Below are positions 52,741 to 61,616 of a stretch of 64,000 nt of DNA, piece by piece. Every line of letters begins with the position of its first letter. The first letter of the stretch is position 1. The stretch lies in the NCBI RefSeq assembly GCF_014203705.1, contig NZ_JACHJR010000001.1, positions 3,906,001-3,970,000 of the forward strand, read 5' to 3'. A program made the translations under genes and the position numbers. Under the pieces are notes generated by a model. It made no database searches, had not been told where the DNA came from, and worked only from the letters and a program-made list of their open reading frames with translations. The DNA is from Kitasatospora gansuensis (GTDB taxonomy: Bacteria > Actinomycetota > Actinomycetes > Streptomycetales > Streptomycetaceae).

Positions 52741-53892
52741 TCAGTTCAGCGGCAGCCGGGCGACCAGCAGCCGCCCGTCCATGGTGACCCCGCCGTCCAT
52801 CGCGATCGCTAGCTCGTCCGCGTAGATGTACGGGCCCGGGATGTGCGGCGGCGCGCCGTCCTCGGCGTGCGCGGTGCCGGTCAGGTACGGGATCGGGCTG
52901 TGGCCGTGCACCACCCGGTGGCCGCCGTACGCGCCGAGCAGCTCGTGCACCGCCTGCGCCCCCGCCTCGCCGCGGAAGGCGAACCGCTTGGTGAAGCGGC
53001 GGAAGCAGTCCCACCACTCGTCCGCGCCCTCGCCGGCCAGCAGCCGGTGCACCGACTCGTTGACGTCGTCGATGGTGGCGCCGTACTCGAGGTAGGCGGT
53101 GGTGTCGGAGTGCAGCAGCAGGTGGCCGTCCTCCAGGGCGATCGCGGGCAGCCGGGAGAGCCAGCTGACGTGGTGGGCCTCCAGCCGTTCCAGGTCGGTC
53201 TGCTGACCGCCGTTCAGCCGCCAGGCGGCCAGGAAGGAGGCGGTGCCGGCCGTGGACTGCACCGGCTCGTCGCCGTACCGGGCGGCGCCCAGGAAGAGCA
53301 GTTCGTGATTGCCCATCAGGGCCCGGCAGTACCCACCGGCGGCGGCGGCCTCGGCGGCCAGCTGCATCACCAGGTCGATCACACCGATGCCGTCGGGGCC
53401 GCGGTCGGTGAAGTCACCGAGGAACCAGAGCCGGGACCGGCCGGCCGACCAGCGGCCCTCCGCGTCGATCAGGCCCTGCTGGTGCAGCGCGGCCAGCAGC
53501 TCGTCGAGGTAGCCGTGCACGTCGCCGACCACGTACAGCGGGCCGGGCGCCTCGCCGGGCTCGGGCTGCGGGTAGGGGTAGTGCAGCTCCTCGGCGGGCA
53601 CCGGGGGACCGAGCTCGATGGTCGGCGGGTCGTCCGAGGGGGCCGTCTCCGGAAAAGCGGGTTCCGAGAGGGCGGGTTCCCCGAAGGCGGGGGCGGTCTG
53701 ACTGGCCGTCGGCCAGTGCTGTTCCAGGAAGCGGGCACCGCCGTAACCGCTGTAGGTGGCGTCGTAGCCGTAGCCGCCCACCGGCTCGGGCGGTTCGAAG
53801 TAGGAGCCGTACGGGAGCACGTCGAGGTCCTGCTGCTGGCGGTGGCCTGACTCGGGCAGCTCAGGTCCGGGGAGGCGGTCCTCGGGTGTCAT
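52741..53892 (-). CDS. Calcineurin-like metallophosphoesterase
   Basis: A 383-residue protein. The N-terminal 110 residues are a low-complexity Pro/Glu/Gly/Tyr-rich region. The catalytic domain (about 115-380) carries GDVHGYLDEL, GDFTDRGPDG, GNHELLFLG, LLHSD and GHS, the five metallophosphatase blocks that bind two metal ions. It resembles PPP-like bacterial protein phosphatases and Ap4A hydrolases. ATG 53892 is preferred because the unlike-composition upstream sequence lacks support. The substrate is unknown. Confidence 0.87.
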   Translation of the reverse strand: MTPEDRLPGPELPESGHRQQQDLDVLPYGSYFEPPEPVGGYGYDATYSGYGGARFLEQHWPTASQTAPAFGEPALSEPAFPETAPSDDPPTIELGPPVPAEELHYPYPQPEPGEAPGPLYVVGDVHGYLDELLAALHQQGLIDAEGRWSAGRSRLWFLGDFTDRGPDGIGVIDLVMQLAAEAAAAGGYCRALMGNHELLFLGAARYGDEPVQSTAGTASFLAAWRLNGGQQTDLERLEAHHVSWLSRLPAIALEDGHLLLHSDTTAYLEYGATIDDVNESVHRLLAGEGADEWWDCFRRFTKRFAFRGEAGAQAVHELLGAYGGHRVVHGHSPIPYLTGTAHAEDGAPPHIPGPYIYADELAIAMDGGVTMDGRLLVARLPLN

Positions 53893-54062
53893 TCGCCCAT
53901 CATAGGAAGAGCCCTCTCCCGTCGTCCTCACCCGGTGCCCACCAATTGCCCACGGTACTGACCGGTACGGGCCCGCCGGCCGCCCGGGGGCGGCCCCGCC
54001 GGGGGGCGAGGCCGACCTCGGAGACGGCGCGAGGGCCGGGTGCGGTGCGGTGGTGGCTGCCG

Positions 54063-55220
54063 TCAGACCTCCCCGGGCGGGCGGGGCGGGCTGACGGTGG
54101 TGCGGGGGCTGCGGCGCTGGGAGGAGGCCCGGACGATCAGTTCGGTGGGCATCAGGGTCCCCGGCGGCGGGCCCGCCGAGGCGGTCCGGAAGCGGGGCGG
54201 GAAGAGCCGCCCGACGTCCACCCCGGTACCGGAGTCGACTCCCTCGATCGCGTCGATGAGCAGGTTGACCACGGTGGTGCCGATCCGACGGGGTTTCAGC
54301 GACAGGGTGGTGATCGGCGGCTCGGTGCCGGCGTACACGTCGCTCTCGCTGCAGCAGACCAGCAGCAGGTCGTCCGGCACCCGCATCCCGTACCGCCGGG
54401 CGGCGGCCAGCAGGTCGGTGCCGTTCGGGTCGAACAGGCCGTAGACCGCGTCGGGGCGGTCGGGCCGGGCGAGCAGTCGGTCGGCGGCCACCGCTCCGGC
54501 GGCCGGGTCGTGGGCGGGGTAGGTCTCGTAGACCGGCTCCTGGCCGACCCGGCGGCACCAGTCGAGGTAGGCCTCGGTGGAGAGCCGGGTGTAGGTGTCG
54601 GTGGAGGTGCCGGTGAGCAGGCCGATCCGGCGGGCGCCGGCCTCGCTCAGGTGGTCGAGGATGTTGAGCACGGCGGCCTCGTGGTCGTTGTCCACCCAGG
54701 CGGTGACCGGGCAGTTGCCCGGCTTGCCGTCGCTGACCACCGGGACGCCGGACCGGTAGAGCTCGCTGACCAGGGGGTCCTGGTCGGGCGGGTCGATGAC
54801 CACGGTGCCGTCCAGGGCGATGTTGCCCCAGACGTCGTGCCGGGAGGAGGCGGGGAGCACGACCAGCGCGTACCCCCGGCTGAGCGCCGCGCTGGTCGCG
54901 GCTCGCGCCATCTCGGCGAAGTAGGCGAACTCGGTGAAGGTGAACGGCTCCTCGCCGTAGGTGGTGACGGTCAGTCCGATCAGGCCGGACCGGCCCGTGC
55001 GCAGGGTGCGGGCGGCGGCGGAGGGGCGGTAGCCGAGGCGCTCGGCCACCTCGCGGACTCGGCTTCTGGTCTCGTCGGGCAGGCGGCCCTTCCCGTTCAG
55101 GGCGTCCGAGACCGTGGTGATCGACACTCCGGCGGCTGCTGCCACATCCCGGATGCCGGCCCGTTCCAGTCGCCGCGAGGTGGTGGGTCGCCGACCGCTC
55201 TGATTGGCTGCTGCTGTCAT
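54063..55220 (-). CDS. LacI family transcriptional regulator
   Basis: A 385-residue regulator. The helix-turn-helix and hinge (about 22-75) read RDVAAAAGVSITTVSDALNGKGRLPDETRSRVREVAERLGYRPSAAARTLR. The periplasmic-binding-like effector domain (about 85-360) follows, with GLTVTTYGEEPFTFTEFAYF and GLFDPNGTDLLAAARRYGMRVPDDLLLVCCSES. Effectors are usually sugars. A Pro/Arg-rich tail ends it. ATG 55220 is used. A LacI-type palindrome lies 59 nt upstream (55279-55294), suggesting autoregulation. The next gene, on the other strand, is hisC. Confidence 0.92.
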   Translation of the reverse strand: MTAAANQSGRRPTTSRRLERAGIRDVAAAAGVSITTVSDALNGKGRLPDETRSRVREVAERLGYRPSAAARTLRTGRSGLIGLTVTTYGEEPFTFTEFAYFAEMARAATSAALSRGYALVVLPASSRHDVWGNIALDGTVVIDPPDQDPLVSELYRSGVPVVSDGKPGNCPVTAWVDNDHEAAVLNILDHLSEAGARRIGLLTGTSTDTYTRLSTEAYLDWCRRVGQEPVYETYPAHDPAAGAVAADRLLARPDRPDAVYGLFDPNGTDLLAAARRYGMRVPDDLLLVCCSESDVYAGTEPPITTLSLKPRRIGTTVVNLLIDAIEGVDSGTGVDVGRLFPPRFRTASAGPPPGTLMPTELIVRASSQRRSPRTTVSPPRPPGEV

Positions 55221-55235
55221 GGCGGACCGATCGTA

Positions 55236-55302
55236 TGGCTCATGACGCCCTCTTGTGACCGGGGCCGACCGGAGGGGAGGAGAACCGTTTCTCCATGAGC
55301 CA
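55236..55302. promoter_or_regulatory. LacI-type operator and flanking inverted repeat upstream of the lacI-family gene
   Basis: GGAGAA and TTCTCC (55279-55294) flank a central CCGT, a typical LacI-family operator with 6-bp arms. TGGCTCATG (55236-55244) and CATGAGCCA (55294-55302) form a second perfect 9-bp inverted repeat that abuts it. Autoregulation of the divergent regulator is likely. Confidence 0.55.
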
Positions 55303-55398
55303 AGGCGGTGCTCCCCCTTGGATACCGGCCCTGTTCCAGGCGTCTTACCTCTGACATGTGCCATAGGAACGGGGCAGAATGGCTGATCGGTATCCGTA

Positions 55399-55451
55399 CC
55401 CCGAACGAGCAACTCACCCCTACGGGTGAGCGGCCTCGGTATCGTTCGGGG
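55399..55451 (+). promoter_or_regulatory. Nested stem-loop leader upstream of hisC
   Basis: CCCCGAACGA (55399-55408) pairs perfectly with TCGTTCGGGG (55442-55451) and encloses CTCACCC-CTAC-GGGTGAG (55413-55430). The outer stem has 10 bp, the inner 7 bp. It lies 97 nt before the hisC start. It is not a recognised riboswitch. It could be a leader, an attenuator, or a small RNA; no open leader peptide with His codons was seen. Confidence 0.5.
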
Positions 55452-55547
55452 CACCCGACCGGGGTGGTACGGATCCGCACCAAGGGCCGAGCGCGCACGG
55501 CGATCCCGGCCGCGCAGGGCACCACTGATTTCGCTAAGGAGAGCACC

Positions 55548-56627
55548 GTGACCGGTACGGCAGCGCAGGGTCCCCGGCTGAGGCCGACCCTGGACGGCAT
55601 CCCGACCTACAAGCCCGGCAAGCCGGCCAGCGCCGACGCGTACAAGCTGTCCTCCAACGAGAACCCGTACGAGCCGCTCCCCGGCGTGCTGGACGCGGCC
55701 GTCGCGGCGGCCGGCTCGTTCAACCGCTACCCGGACATGGCCTCCAGCGAGCTGGTCGCCGAGCTCGCGGCCCGCTTCGAGGTGCCGCTCGAGCACGTCG
55801 TGCTCGGTACCGGCTCGGTCGGCGTCGCGCAGTCCCTGGTGCTCTCCACCGCGGGGCCCGGCGACGAGGTGATCTTCGCCTGGCGCTCCTTCGAGGCGTA
55901 CCCGATCATCACCCAGGTCGCCGGGGCCACCCCCGTCCCGGTCCCGCTCACCGCCGGTGAGGAGCACGACCTGGACGCGATGCTCGCCGCGATCACCCCG
56001 CGGACCCGGCTGATCTTCGTCTGCAACCCGAACAACCCCACCGGCACGGTGATCCACCGCGCCGAGCTGGAGCGCTTCCTGGACGCCGTCCCGAGCGACG
56101 TCCTGGTCGTGGTCGACGAGGCGTACATCGAGTTCATCCGGGACGAGCGGGTGCCGAACGGCCTCGACCTCTACCGCGGCCGCCCCAACGTCTGCGTGCT
56201 GCGCACCTTCTCCAAGGCGTACGGTCTGGCGGGCCTGCGGGTCGGCTTCGCCGTCGCGCACGAGCCGGTGGCCACCGCGCTGCGCAAGACCGCCGTCCCG
56301 TTCGGCGTCAGCCAGCTCGCCCAGGACGCCGCGGTCGCCTCGCTGCGCGCCGAGGACGCCCTGCTGGTCCGGGTCGAGGCGCTGGTCGCCGAGCGCGGCC
56401 GGGTCGCCGCCGCACTGGCCGCCCAGGGCTGGGAACTCGCCGACACCCAGGCCAACTTCGTCTGGCTCCGGCTCGGCGAGCGCACCCTCGACTTCGCCGC
56501 CGCCTGCGCCGCGGCCGGCGTCGTGGTCCGCCCGTTCCCCGGCGAGGGCGTCCGCGTCACCATCGGCGAGGCGGCCGGCAACGACATCTTCCTGACCACC
56601 GCCGAGACCTTCCGCAAGTCGCTCTGA
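55548..56627 (+). CDS. hisC: Histidinol-phosphate aminotransferase
   Basis: A 359-residue class I/II PLP aminotransferase. PLP-binding K223 lies in [22 protein letters not shown] (35-41), NPNNPTGT (160-167) and VVDEAYIEF (188-196) are the substrate/cofactor motifs of the HisC branch. It converts imidazole-acetol phosphate and glutamate to histidinol phosphate, and may act on aromatic 2-oxoacids too. GTG 55548 has AAGGAG 6 nt upstream, so the longer open frame to 55308 is rejected. No other his genes are near. A strong terminator follows. Confidence 0.92.
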   Translation: MTGTAAQGPRLRPTLDGIPTYKPGKPASADAYKLSSNENPYEPLPGVLDAAVAAAGSFNRYPDMASSELVAELAARFEVPLEHVVLGTGSVGVAQSLVLSTAGPGDEVIFAWRSFEAYPIITQVAGATPVPVPLTAGEEHDLDAMLAAITPRTRLIFVCNPNNPTGTVIHRAELERFLDAVPSDVLVVVDEAYIEFIRDERVPNGLDLYRGRPNVCVLRTFSKAYGLAGLRVGFAVAHEPVATALRKTAVPFGVSQLAQDAAVASLRAEDALLVRVEALVAERGRVAAALAAQGWELADTQANFVWLRLGERTLDFAAACAAAGVVVRPFPGEGVRVTIGEAAGNDIFLTTAETFRKSL

Positions 56628-56635
56628 GCACGGCT

Positions 56636-56668
56636 GGGTGCCGGGCCGGGGACTCCGGCCCGGCACCC
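56636..56668 (+). terminator. Terminator after hisC
   Basis: GGGTGCCGGGCCGG (56636-56649) and CCGGCCCGGCACCC (56655-56668) form a perfect 14-bp stem with a 5-nt loop, 8 nt after the hisC stop. Confidence 0.9.
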
Positions 56669-56799
56669 GATGGCATTCACGTGGGCTGCACAATTCCGTC
56701 ACGATTCACGCATCCGGTCGGATGTGTACGGAGCGATGGCCGAGGATGGACCGGGGCGGAGCCGCCGCCCGCTCCCTGCTCATCGAGAGAACCACCATC

Positions 56800-57567
56800 G
56801 TGCGCACTGCCCGGATCGCCGCCGCCGCTCTGCTGCTCCCCCTCGCCGTCGCGCTGACCGCCTGCGGTGCGAGCGGAACGGCGGCTCCCGAGCGGTCGCC
56901 CAAGGACACGCTCAAGGCGGCCGTCGCCGTGATGGCGCAGGTCGGCAGTGCCGAGGTCGCGCTCGACGGGGGCTGGTCGGGGCGGGCGTCCTGGCGGCCC
57001 GGCGTGCGGCTGACGCTGTCGGGGGCGGCGGACACCCAGTTGCTGGCCCTGGGTGAGGGGTTCTACGTGCGGGCCGCCGATACGGGGGCCCGGACCGGGG
57101 GCCGGGTGTGGGAGAAGCTGGCGGGTCCGTTCGAGAGTGCGGGGCGAGGGGAAGCGCTCGGGCTCGGGCCTGCGCTGGCGTTCAGTCAAAGGCTGGACCC
57201 GGCAGGGGCGTTGGAGCAGGCCGCCCGGGGGACGGTCACCGAGGTGGGGCGGGAGAGCATCGACGGGGTGGCGGCGACCCACTACCGGGCGGTGCTGGAC
57301 GGTGCGGAGTACTTCGCCGACGGCCGGGGCCTGAACGACGAGCGCCGTCGCGCCCTGGCTGCGGCCTTCCGCGCCAGTGGCCCGACCACCGCCACCGTCG
57401 ATCTCTGGCTGAACGGCGCCGACCAGCTGGTGCAGAAGACCGAGTCCGGCAACCCGACGGTCACCGACGGGACCAGCACCGTCCGCTACGCGCACCTCGG
57501 CACCCCGGTCGACCTCACGCCGCCGTCCTCCGTCGACGTCCTGGACCCGATGACCGCCGCCGGGTGA
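56800..57567 (+). CDS. Putative LppX/LprG-like lipoprotein
   Basis: A 255-residue lipoprotein. A signal peptide (1-20, VRTARIAAAALLLPLAVALTAC) ends in the lipobox LTAC, so the Cys is lipidated. The mature domain has LSGAADTQLLALGEGFYVRAAD and EVGRESIDGVAATHYRAVLDG, resembling the lipid-binding LolA/LppX superfamily of actinobacteria. It may carry lipids or sense the envelope. GTG 56800 puts the signal peptide at the N-terminus; the frame is open to 56638 without similarity. It lies 162 bp upstream of the macA-like gene but shares no overlap. Confidence 0.82.
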   Translation: MRTARIAAAALLLPLAVALTACGASGTAAPERSPKDTLKAAVAVMAQVGSAEVALDGGWSGRASWRPGVRLTLSGAADTQLLALGEGFYVRAADTGARTGGRVWEKLAGPFESAGRGEALGLGPALAFSQRLDPAGALEQAARGTVTEVGRESIDGVAATHYRAVLDGAEYFADGRGLNDERRRALAAAFRASGPTTATVDLWLNGADQLVQKTESGNPTVTDGTSTVRYAHLGTPVDLTPPSSVDVLDPMTAAG

Positions 57568-57579
57568 AGGTTGGCCGCC

Positions 57580-57601
57580 CTGGCTGGGAACTGGCTGGGA
57601 G
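57580..57601 (+). promoter_or_regulatory. Tandem 11-bp direct repeat upstream of macA
   Basis: CTGGCTGGGAA (57580-57590) is followed directly by CTGGCTGGGAG (57591-57601), identical at 10 of 11 positions. An 11-bp period places both copies on the same DNA face, as bound by OmpR/PhoB-type regulators. It lies 129 nt before the macA-like ATG. Confidence 0.45.
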
Positions 57602-57729
57602 CGGCCCCCGATCGCCGGGCCGTCCGCCCCGTGCGGAGCACTGCCGGGGCAATTGTCCGGTACCGACGGTCAGGGAACTCCCAGGTGGGGCACAGGGATT
57701 GGCAAGGGCTCGGCGGCAGGCTGTGCGAC

Positions 57730-59007
57730 ATGAAGGCGCTCCCTCGACGGCGTGCTGCCGTCCTCGTCAACTCCGCGCTCGTGGTGGCCCTGCTGGGTGG
57801 AGCGGTGGTGGTGTACACCACGCTCGACAGCGGGACCAGTACGGCGGCCAGCAAGTCACCGACCCGGTCGGTCACCGTCTCGAAGGGCACGGTCCTGGCC
57901 ACGGTGTCCGGATCGGGTGCCCTGTCGTCACCGTCCGACGCCGGGCAGGACTTCGTCACCGGCGGGAAGCTGACCGCCGTGAAGGTCTCGGTCGGGGACG
58001 CGGTGAAGAAGGGGGACGTGCTGGCGACGGTGGCCACTACCGAGGCGCAGCAGCAGGTGGACGCCGCCAAGAGAGCGCTGACCACGGCCGAGGCGAACCT
58101 GACCAAGGCCGAGGCGGGCCAGAAGGTCACCACCAGCACGCCGGGCACGACGGACGCCAAGACCGGGAAGCAGGCCCCGGCGACCAGCACGACCACCACC
58201 GAGGTGGACGACGCCCAGGTGGCCCAGGCCGAGCAGCAGGTGGAGACCGCCCAGACCAGCCTGGCCAACGCCCAGACCGCGCTGACCGGCACCACGCTGA
58301 CCGCCTCGGTGGACGGCACGGTGGCCTCGGTCTCGGGCAAGGTCGGTGACACGGTGACCGGCAGCGGCACCAAGAGCACCGGCAGCACGACCACCACCAG
58401 CTCGGCCCCGACCGGCTTCATCGTGCTGACCAACCCCACCGGCATGCGGGTCACCGCGAGCTTCTCCGAGCTGGACTCGCTCAAGCTGAAGAAGGGGGCC
58501 TCGGCCACCGTCACCCTGAACGCGCAGTCCGACACCAAGCTCAACGCCACGGTGCTGTCGGTGAGTTCACTCCCCAACAGCAGCAGCGGCAGCGGCGCCG
58601 GCAGCAGCAGCGCGGTGCAGTACAGCGCGGTCCTGCAGATCACCGGCGACACCAGCAAGCTCCGTACCGGCCTGAGCGCCACCATCTCGGTGATCACCGG
58701 TCAGGCAGACAACGCGCTCTCCGTGCCGACCGCCGCGCTCTCCGGCACCGGCAGCGCCCGGACCGCGACCCTGGTCAAGCCGGACGGCAGCACCGAGCGG
58801 GTCAGCGTGACCGTCGGGGTCGAGGGCGACAACGCCGTCCAGGTGCTGGAGGGGCTGAAGGAGGGTGACCAGGTCCAGCTGATCAGCACCACGGTCAGCG
58901 GCACCAACGGCTTCCCGAGCGGCAACTTCCCCGGCCTCGGAGTGGCCGGCGGCGGTGCCCAGACCGGCGGCGGTGCGCGCAACGGCGGTACGGGCGGCAC
59001 GCGTTGA
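57730..59007 (+). CDS. MacA-like HlyD family membrane fusion protein
   Basis: A 425-residue periplasmic/extracytoplasmic adaptor. An N-terminal membrane anchor (about residues 9-30) is followed by the lipoyl-like half (about 45-95, with KVSVGDAVKKGDVLATV), a helical hairpin (about 100-190) interrupted by a Thr/Ser-rich stretch, and the second lipoyl half (VDGTVASVSGKVGDTV, about 198-213). Beta-barrel and C-terminal domains follow to 390, with a Gly-rich tail. It couples the ABC pump at 59007-60937 across the envelope. The start is ATG 57730. In Gram-positive bacteria there is no TolC; the adaptor probably delivers the substrate outside. Confidence 0.88.
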   Translation: MKALPRRRAAVLVNSALVVALLGGAVVVYTTLDSGTSTAASKSPTRSVTVSKGTVLATVSGSGALSSPSDAGQDFVTGGKLTAVKVSVGDAVKKGDVLATVATTEAQQQVDAAKRALTTAEANLTKAEAGQKVTTSTPGTTDAKTGKQAPATSTTTTEVDDAQVAQAEQQVETAQTSLANAQTALTGTTLTASVDGTVASVSGKVGDTVTGSGTKSTGSTTTTSSAPTGFIVLTNPTGMRVTASFSELDSLKLKKGASATVTLNAQSDTKLNATVLSVSSLPNSSSGSGAGSSSAVQYSAVLQITGDTSKLRTGLSATISVITGQADNALSVPTAALSGTGSARTATLVKPDGSTERVSVTVGVEGDNAVQVLEGLKEGDQVQLISTTVSGTNGFPSGNFPGLGVAGGGAQTGGGARNGGTGGTR

Positions 59008-59741
59008 TGGCGAGCAAGCCTCCGGTCATCCAGCTCCGCGGGGTCGCCAAGCGCTACGGCCACGGTGACGCCACCGTGCACGCGCTGCGCGGGCCGGACG
59101 GGCCCGACGGCAGCCCGCTCGGCGTCAGCCTGGACATCGAGGAGGGCGACTTCGTTGCGGTGATGGGCAGTTCGGGTTCCGGCAAGTCCACCCTGATGAA
59201 CATCCTGGGCTGCCTGGACGTCCCGACCTCGGGCCGTTACCTGCTGGACGGCACCGATGTCGGGCACCTGGACGAGCACCAGCTCTCGCTGGTCCGCAAC
59301 CGCAAGATCGGCTTCATCTTCCAGTCGTTCAACCTGGTGCCCCGCACCACCGCGCTGGCGCAGGTGGAGCTCCCGCTCGCGTACGCGGGCGTACGCTCCG
59401 CCGAGCGCCGCCGCCGCGCGCTGGCCGCGCTGGACCGGGTCGGGCTGGCCGACCGGGCCGGGCACAAGCCGAACGAGCTCTCCGGCGGCCAGCAGCAACG
59501 TGTCGCGGTGGCACGGGCGTTGGTGACTGCCCCGGCCATGCTGCTGGCGGACGAACCGACCGGCAACCTGGACAGCCGCTCCACCGACGAGGTGCTCACC
59601 ATCATCGAAGGACTCAACCGGACCGGCCGCACGGTCGTCCTGATCACCCACGAGGACGAGGTCGCCGAGCGGGCCAAGCGCGTGATCCGCCTGGTCGACG
59701 GCGCCATCGCCTCGGACGTCCGGCAGGGGGTGGCGGTGTGA
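59007..59741 (+). CDS. MacB-type ABC transporter ATP-binding protein
   Basis: A 244-residue ABC ATPase. Walker A is MGSSGSGKST (about residues 52-61), the signature LSGGQQQRVAVARAL (about 156-170), Walker B MLLADEPTGNLD (about 179-190), and the H-loop LITHEDE (about 212-218). Type is LolD/MacB. It energises the permease that starts 4 nt before its stop (GTGA). ATG 59007 overlaps the macA stop by 1 nt (TGATG). Middle gene of the operon. Confidence 0.95.
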   Translation: MASKPPVIQLRGVAKRYGHGDATVHALRGPDGPDGSPLGVSLDIEEGDFVAVMGSSGSGKSTLMNILGCLDVPTSGRYLLDGTDVGHLDEHQLSLVRNRKIGFIFQSFNLVPRTTALAQVELPLAYAGVRSAERRRRALAALDRVGLADRAGHKPNELSGGQQQRVAVARALVTAPAMLLADEPTGNLDSRSTDEVLTIIEGLNRTGRTVVLITHEDEVAERAKRVIRLVDGAIASDVRQGVAV

Positions 59742-60937
59742 TCGCCTGGCAGATGATCCGCTTCGCCTTCGGCGGCCTGGCCGCCAACAAGGTCCGGTCC
59801 GCGCTGACCATGCTCGGTGTGCTGATCGGGGTGGCCGCCGTGATCCTGCTGCTCGCGGTCGGCAACGGCTCCTCGGTCGCGGTGAAGAACTCCATCACCG
59901 CGCTCGGCACCAACTCACTCACCGTCAGCTCCAGCAACCTGCGCGGCTCGGCCACCGCCGCCAAGCCGCTCACGGTCAAGGACGCCAAGGCGCTGGCCGA
60001 GGCGCAGGCCCCGGCCATCAAGTCCGTCGCCCCGGTGGTCACCACCTCGGGCACGGCGCTGTACGGGAACATCTCGCACGCGCCGGGCTCGATCGTCGGC
60101 ACCTACCCGGCGTACTTCGAGACCGCCAACCAGAAGATCGCCAAGGGCGACTACTTCTCCAACGACGACGTGCTCAACTCCCGCAAGGTGGCGGTGATCG
60201 GCTCCACCACCGCGACCCAGCTGTTCGCCGGTGAGGACCCGGTCGGCAAGCGGATCGTGATCGGCGGCACCCCGTTCACCGTGACCGGTGTGCTGCAGAC
60301 CAAGGGCAGCAGCGGCTTCAACGACCCGGACGACGTGGTGATCGCACCCCTGCCCACCGTGCAGAACGCGTTCACCGGCTTCGGCTCGGTGAACCAGATC
60401 CTGGTGCAGGCGAGCAGCGCCGAATCGACCACCGAGGCGCAGGCCGAGATCAGCCGGGTGCTGCTCGGTGCGCACGCGATCGCCGACCCGACCAAGGCGG
60501 ACTTCCGGATCAGCAACCAGACCTCGCTGCTGACCGCCCGAGAGTCCACCACCAAGACCTTCACCGTGCTGCTCGGCGCGGTGGCCGCGATCTCGCTGCT
60601 GGTCGGCGGGATCGGGATCACCAACATCATGCTGGTCACCGTGACCGAGCGGACCAGGGAGATCGGCATCCGCAAGGCGCTCGGCGCGCCCCGGGCCGCT
60701 ATCCTCGGCCAGTTCCTCACCGAGTCGACCCTGCTCTCCGTGCTCGGCGCGGGGCTCGGGGTGGCGGCCGGCCTGTTCGGGGCCCGGTTCACCATCGTCG
60801 GCATCACCCCGGTGGTGATCCCCGAATCGGTGCTCGGGGCGTTCGCGATCGCGGTCGCCATCGGCCTGTTCTTCGGCAGCTACCCCGCCAACCGGGCCGC
60901 CGCGCTGCGCCCCATCGAAGCCCTCCGCCACGAATAA
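59738..60937 (+). CDS. MacB/FtsX-type ABC transporter permease
   Basis: A 399-residue permease. One N-terminal helix (about residues 17-42, KVRSALTMLGVLIGVAAVILLLAVG), a large extracytoplasmic MacB periplasmic core domain (about 45-270), and three C-terminal helices (about 275-390) are the FtsX-family topology. SLLVGGIGITNIMLVTVTERTREIGIRKALGAPR (about 285-318) is the signature. It exports a peptide, macrolide or lipid substrate with the ATPase and adaptor. GTG 59738 overlaps the ATPase stop by 4 nt. Confidence 0.95.
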   Translation: MIAWQMIRFAFGGLAANKVRSALTMLGVLIGVAAVILLLAVGNGSSVAVKNSITALGTNSLTVSSSNLRGSATAAKPLTVKDAKALAEAQAPAIKSVAPVVTTSGTALYGNISHAPGSIVGTYPAYFETANQKIAKGDYFSNDDVLNSRKVAVIGSTTATQLFAGEDPVGKRIVIGGTPFTVTGVLQTKGSSGFNDPDDVVIAPLPTVQNAFTGFGSVNQILVQASSAESTTEAQAEISRVLLGAHAIADPTKADFRISNQTSLLTARESTTKTFTVLLGAVAAISLLVGGIGITNIMLVTVTERTREIGIRKALGAPRAAILGQFLTESTLLSVLGAGLGVAAGLFGARFTIVGITPVVIPESVLGAFAIAVAIGLFFGSYPANRAAALRPIEALRHE

Positions 60938-60946
60938 GGAGCCACC

Positions 60947-61525
60947 ATGACCACCGACGATCCGATGCCTCAGGACCCGCTCGCCACCCCGCCCGACGCC
61001 CGGGACGTGACCGCCGAGCTGGCCGCGGCCCCCCGGCGCCGGCTGCCCTGGCCGACCCTGGTGCTCTCCGGTGCCGTGCTCGCCACCCTCGCCTTCGCGG
61101 GCGGCGTCCAGTACCAGAAGAGCAACGGCACCCCGGACGGCCAACAGCGGGCGGCGAGGACCAACCAGCAGTCGACGGGCCAGAACGGCTACCCCGGCGG
61201 CGGCAACCGCCGCGCCCAGAACGGGACCGGCGGCACCGGCAACCAGCCCGGCTTCACCCGGGGCACCGTCAAAGCGGTGGACGGCTCGACCGTCTACCTG
61301 ACCGACGCCAACGGAAACACCGTCAAGGTCACCACCACCGACGCGACCAAGGTGCAGCTCGCGAAGGAGGGCAAGGCCGCCGACCTGCAGCCCGGCCAGA
61401 CCGTCACCGTGGTCGGCACCCCGGACGCCTCCGGCGGTTACGCGGCCACCCAGCTGACCGAGGGCGGCGCCCTGGGCGGCTTCGGCGGCGCCCGCCCCGG
61501 CGCGGCGGCCTCCCCCACCGGCTGA
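60947..61525 (+). CDS. Membrane-anchored DUF5666-like protein
   Basis: A 192-residue protein starting 9 nt after the permease stop. It has an N-terminal cytoplasmic region (1-33), a single helix (about 34-52) and a Gly/Asn/Gln-rich linker (60-105). The beta-rich end (about 105-172) reads TRGTVKAVDGSTVYLTDANGNTVKV and LQPGQTVTVVGTPDASGGYAA, like DUF5666 modules. It is co-transcribed with the macAB genes; an accessory role in the export complex is plausible but not shown. Confidence 0.78.
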   Translation: MTTDDPMPQDPLATPPDARDVTAELAAAPRRRLPWPTLVLSGAVLATLAFAGGVQYQKSNGTPDGQQRAARTNQQSTGQNGYPGGGNRRAQNGTGGTGNQPGFTRGTVKAVDGSTVYLTDANGNTVKVTTTDATKVQLAKEGKAADLQPGQTVTVVGTPDASGGYAATQLTEGGALGGFGGARPGAAASPTG

Positions 61526-61532
61526 CCGCCAA

Positions 61533-61550
61533 CTCATCAGGTCCTCATCA
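61533..61550 (+). promoter_or_regulatory. Direct repeat with 11-bp period upstream of the OmpR-type regulator
   Basis: CTCATCA occurs at 61533-61539 and 61544-61550, an 11-bp spacing. It lies 67 nt before the response regulator start, in the short gap after the DUF5666-like gene. Such repeats are typical autoregulatory sites of OmpR/PhoB-type regulators. Confidence 0.55.
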
Positions 61551-61616
61551 ATCGGACGTACGCTCCCCGGGCTATCGTCCATGGAGGACCCAGCCCGACC
61601 GGGAGGCGGATCAGCA

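Noticed and set aside
55308..55547. Upstream extension of hisC to 55308
   Set aside because: The 80 added residues are low-complexity and overlap the leader stem-loop; GTG 55548 has a perfect AAGGAG site and matches family length.
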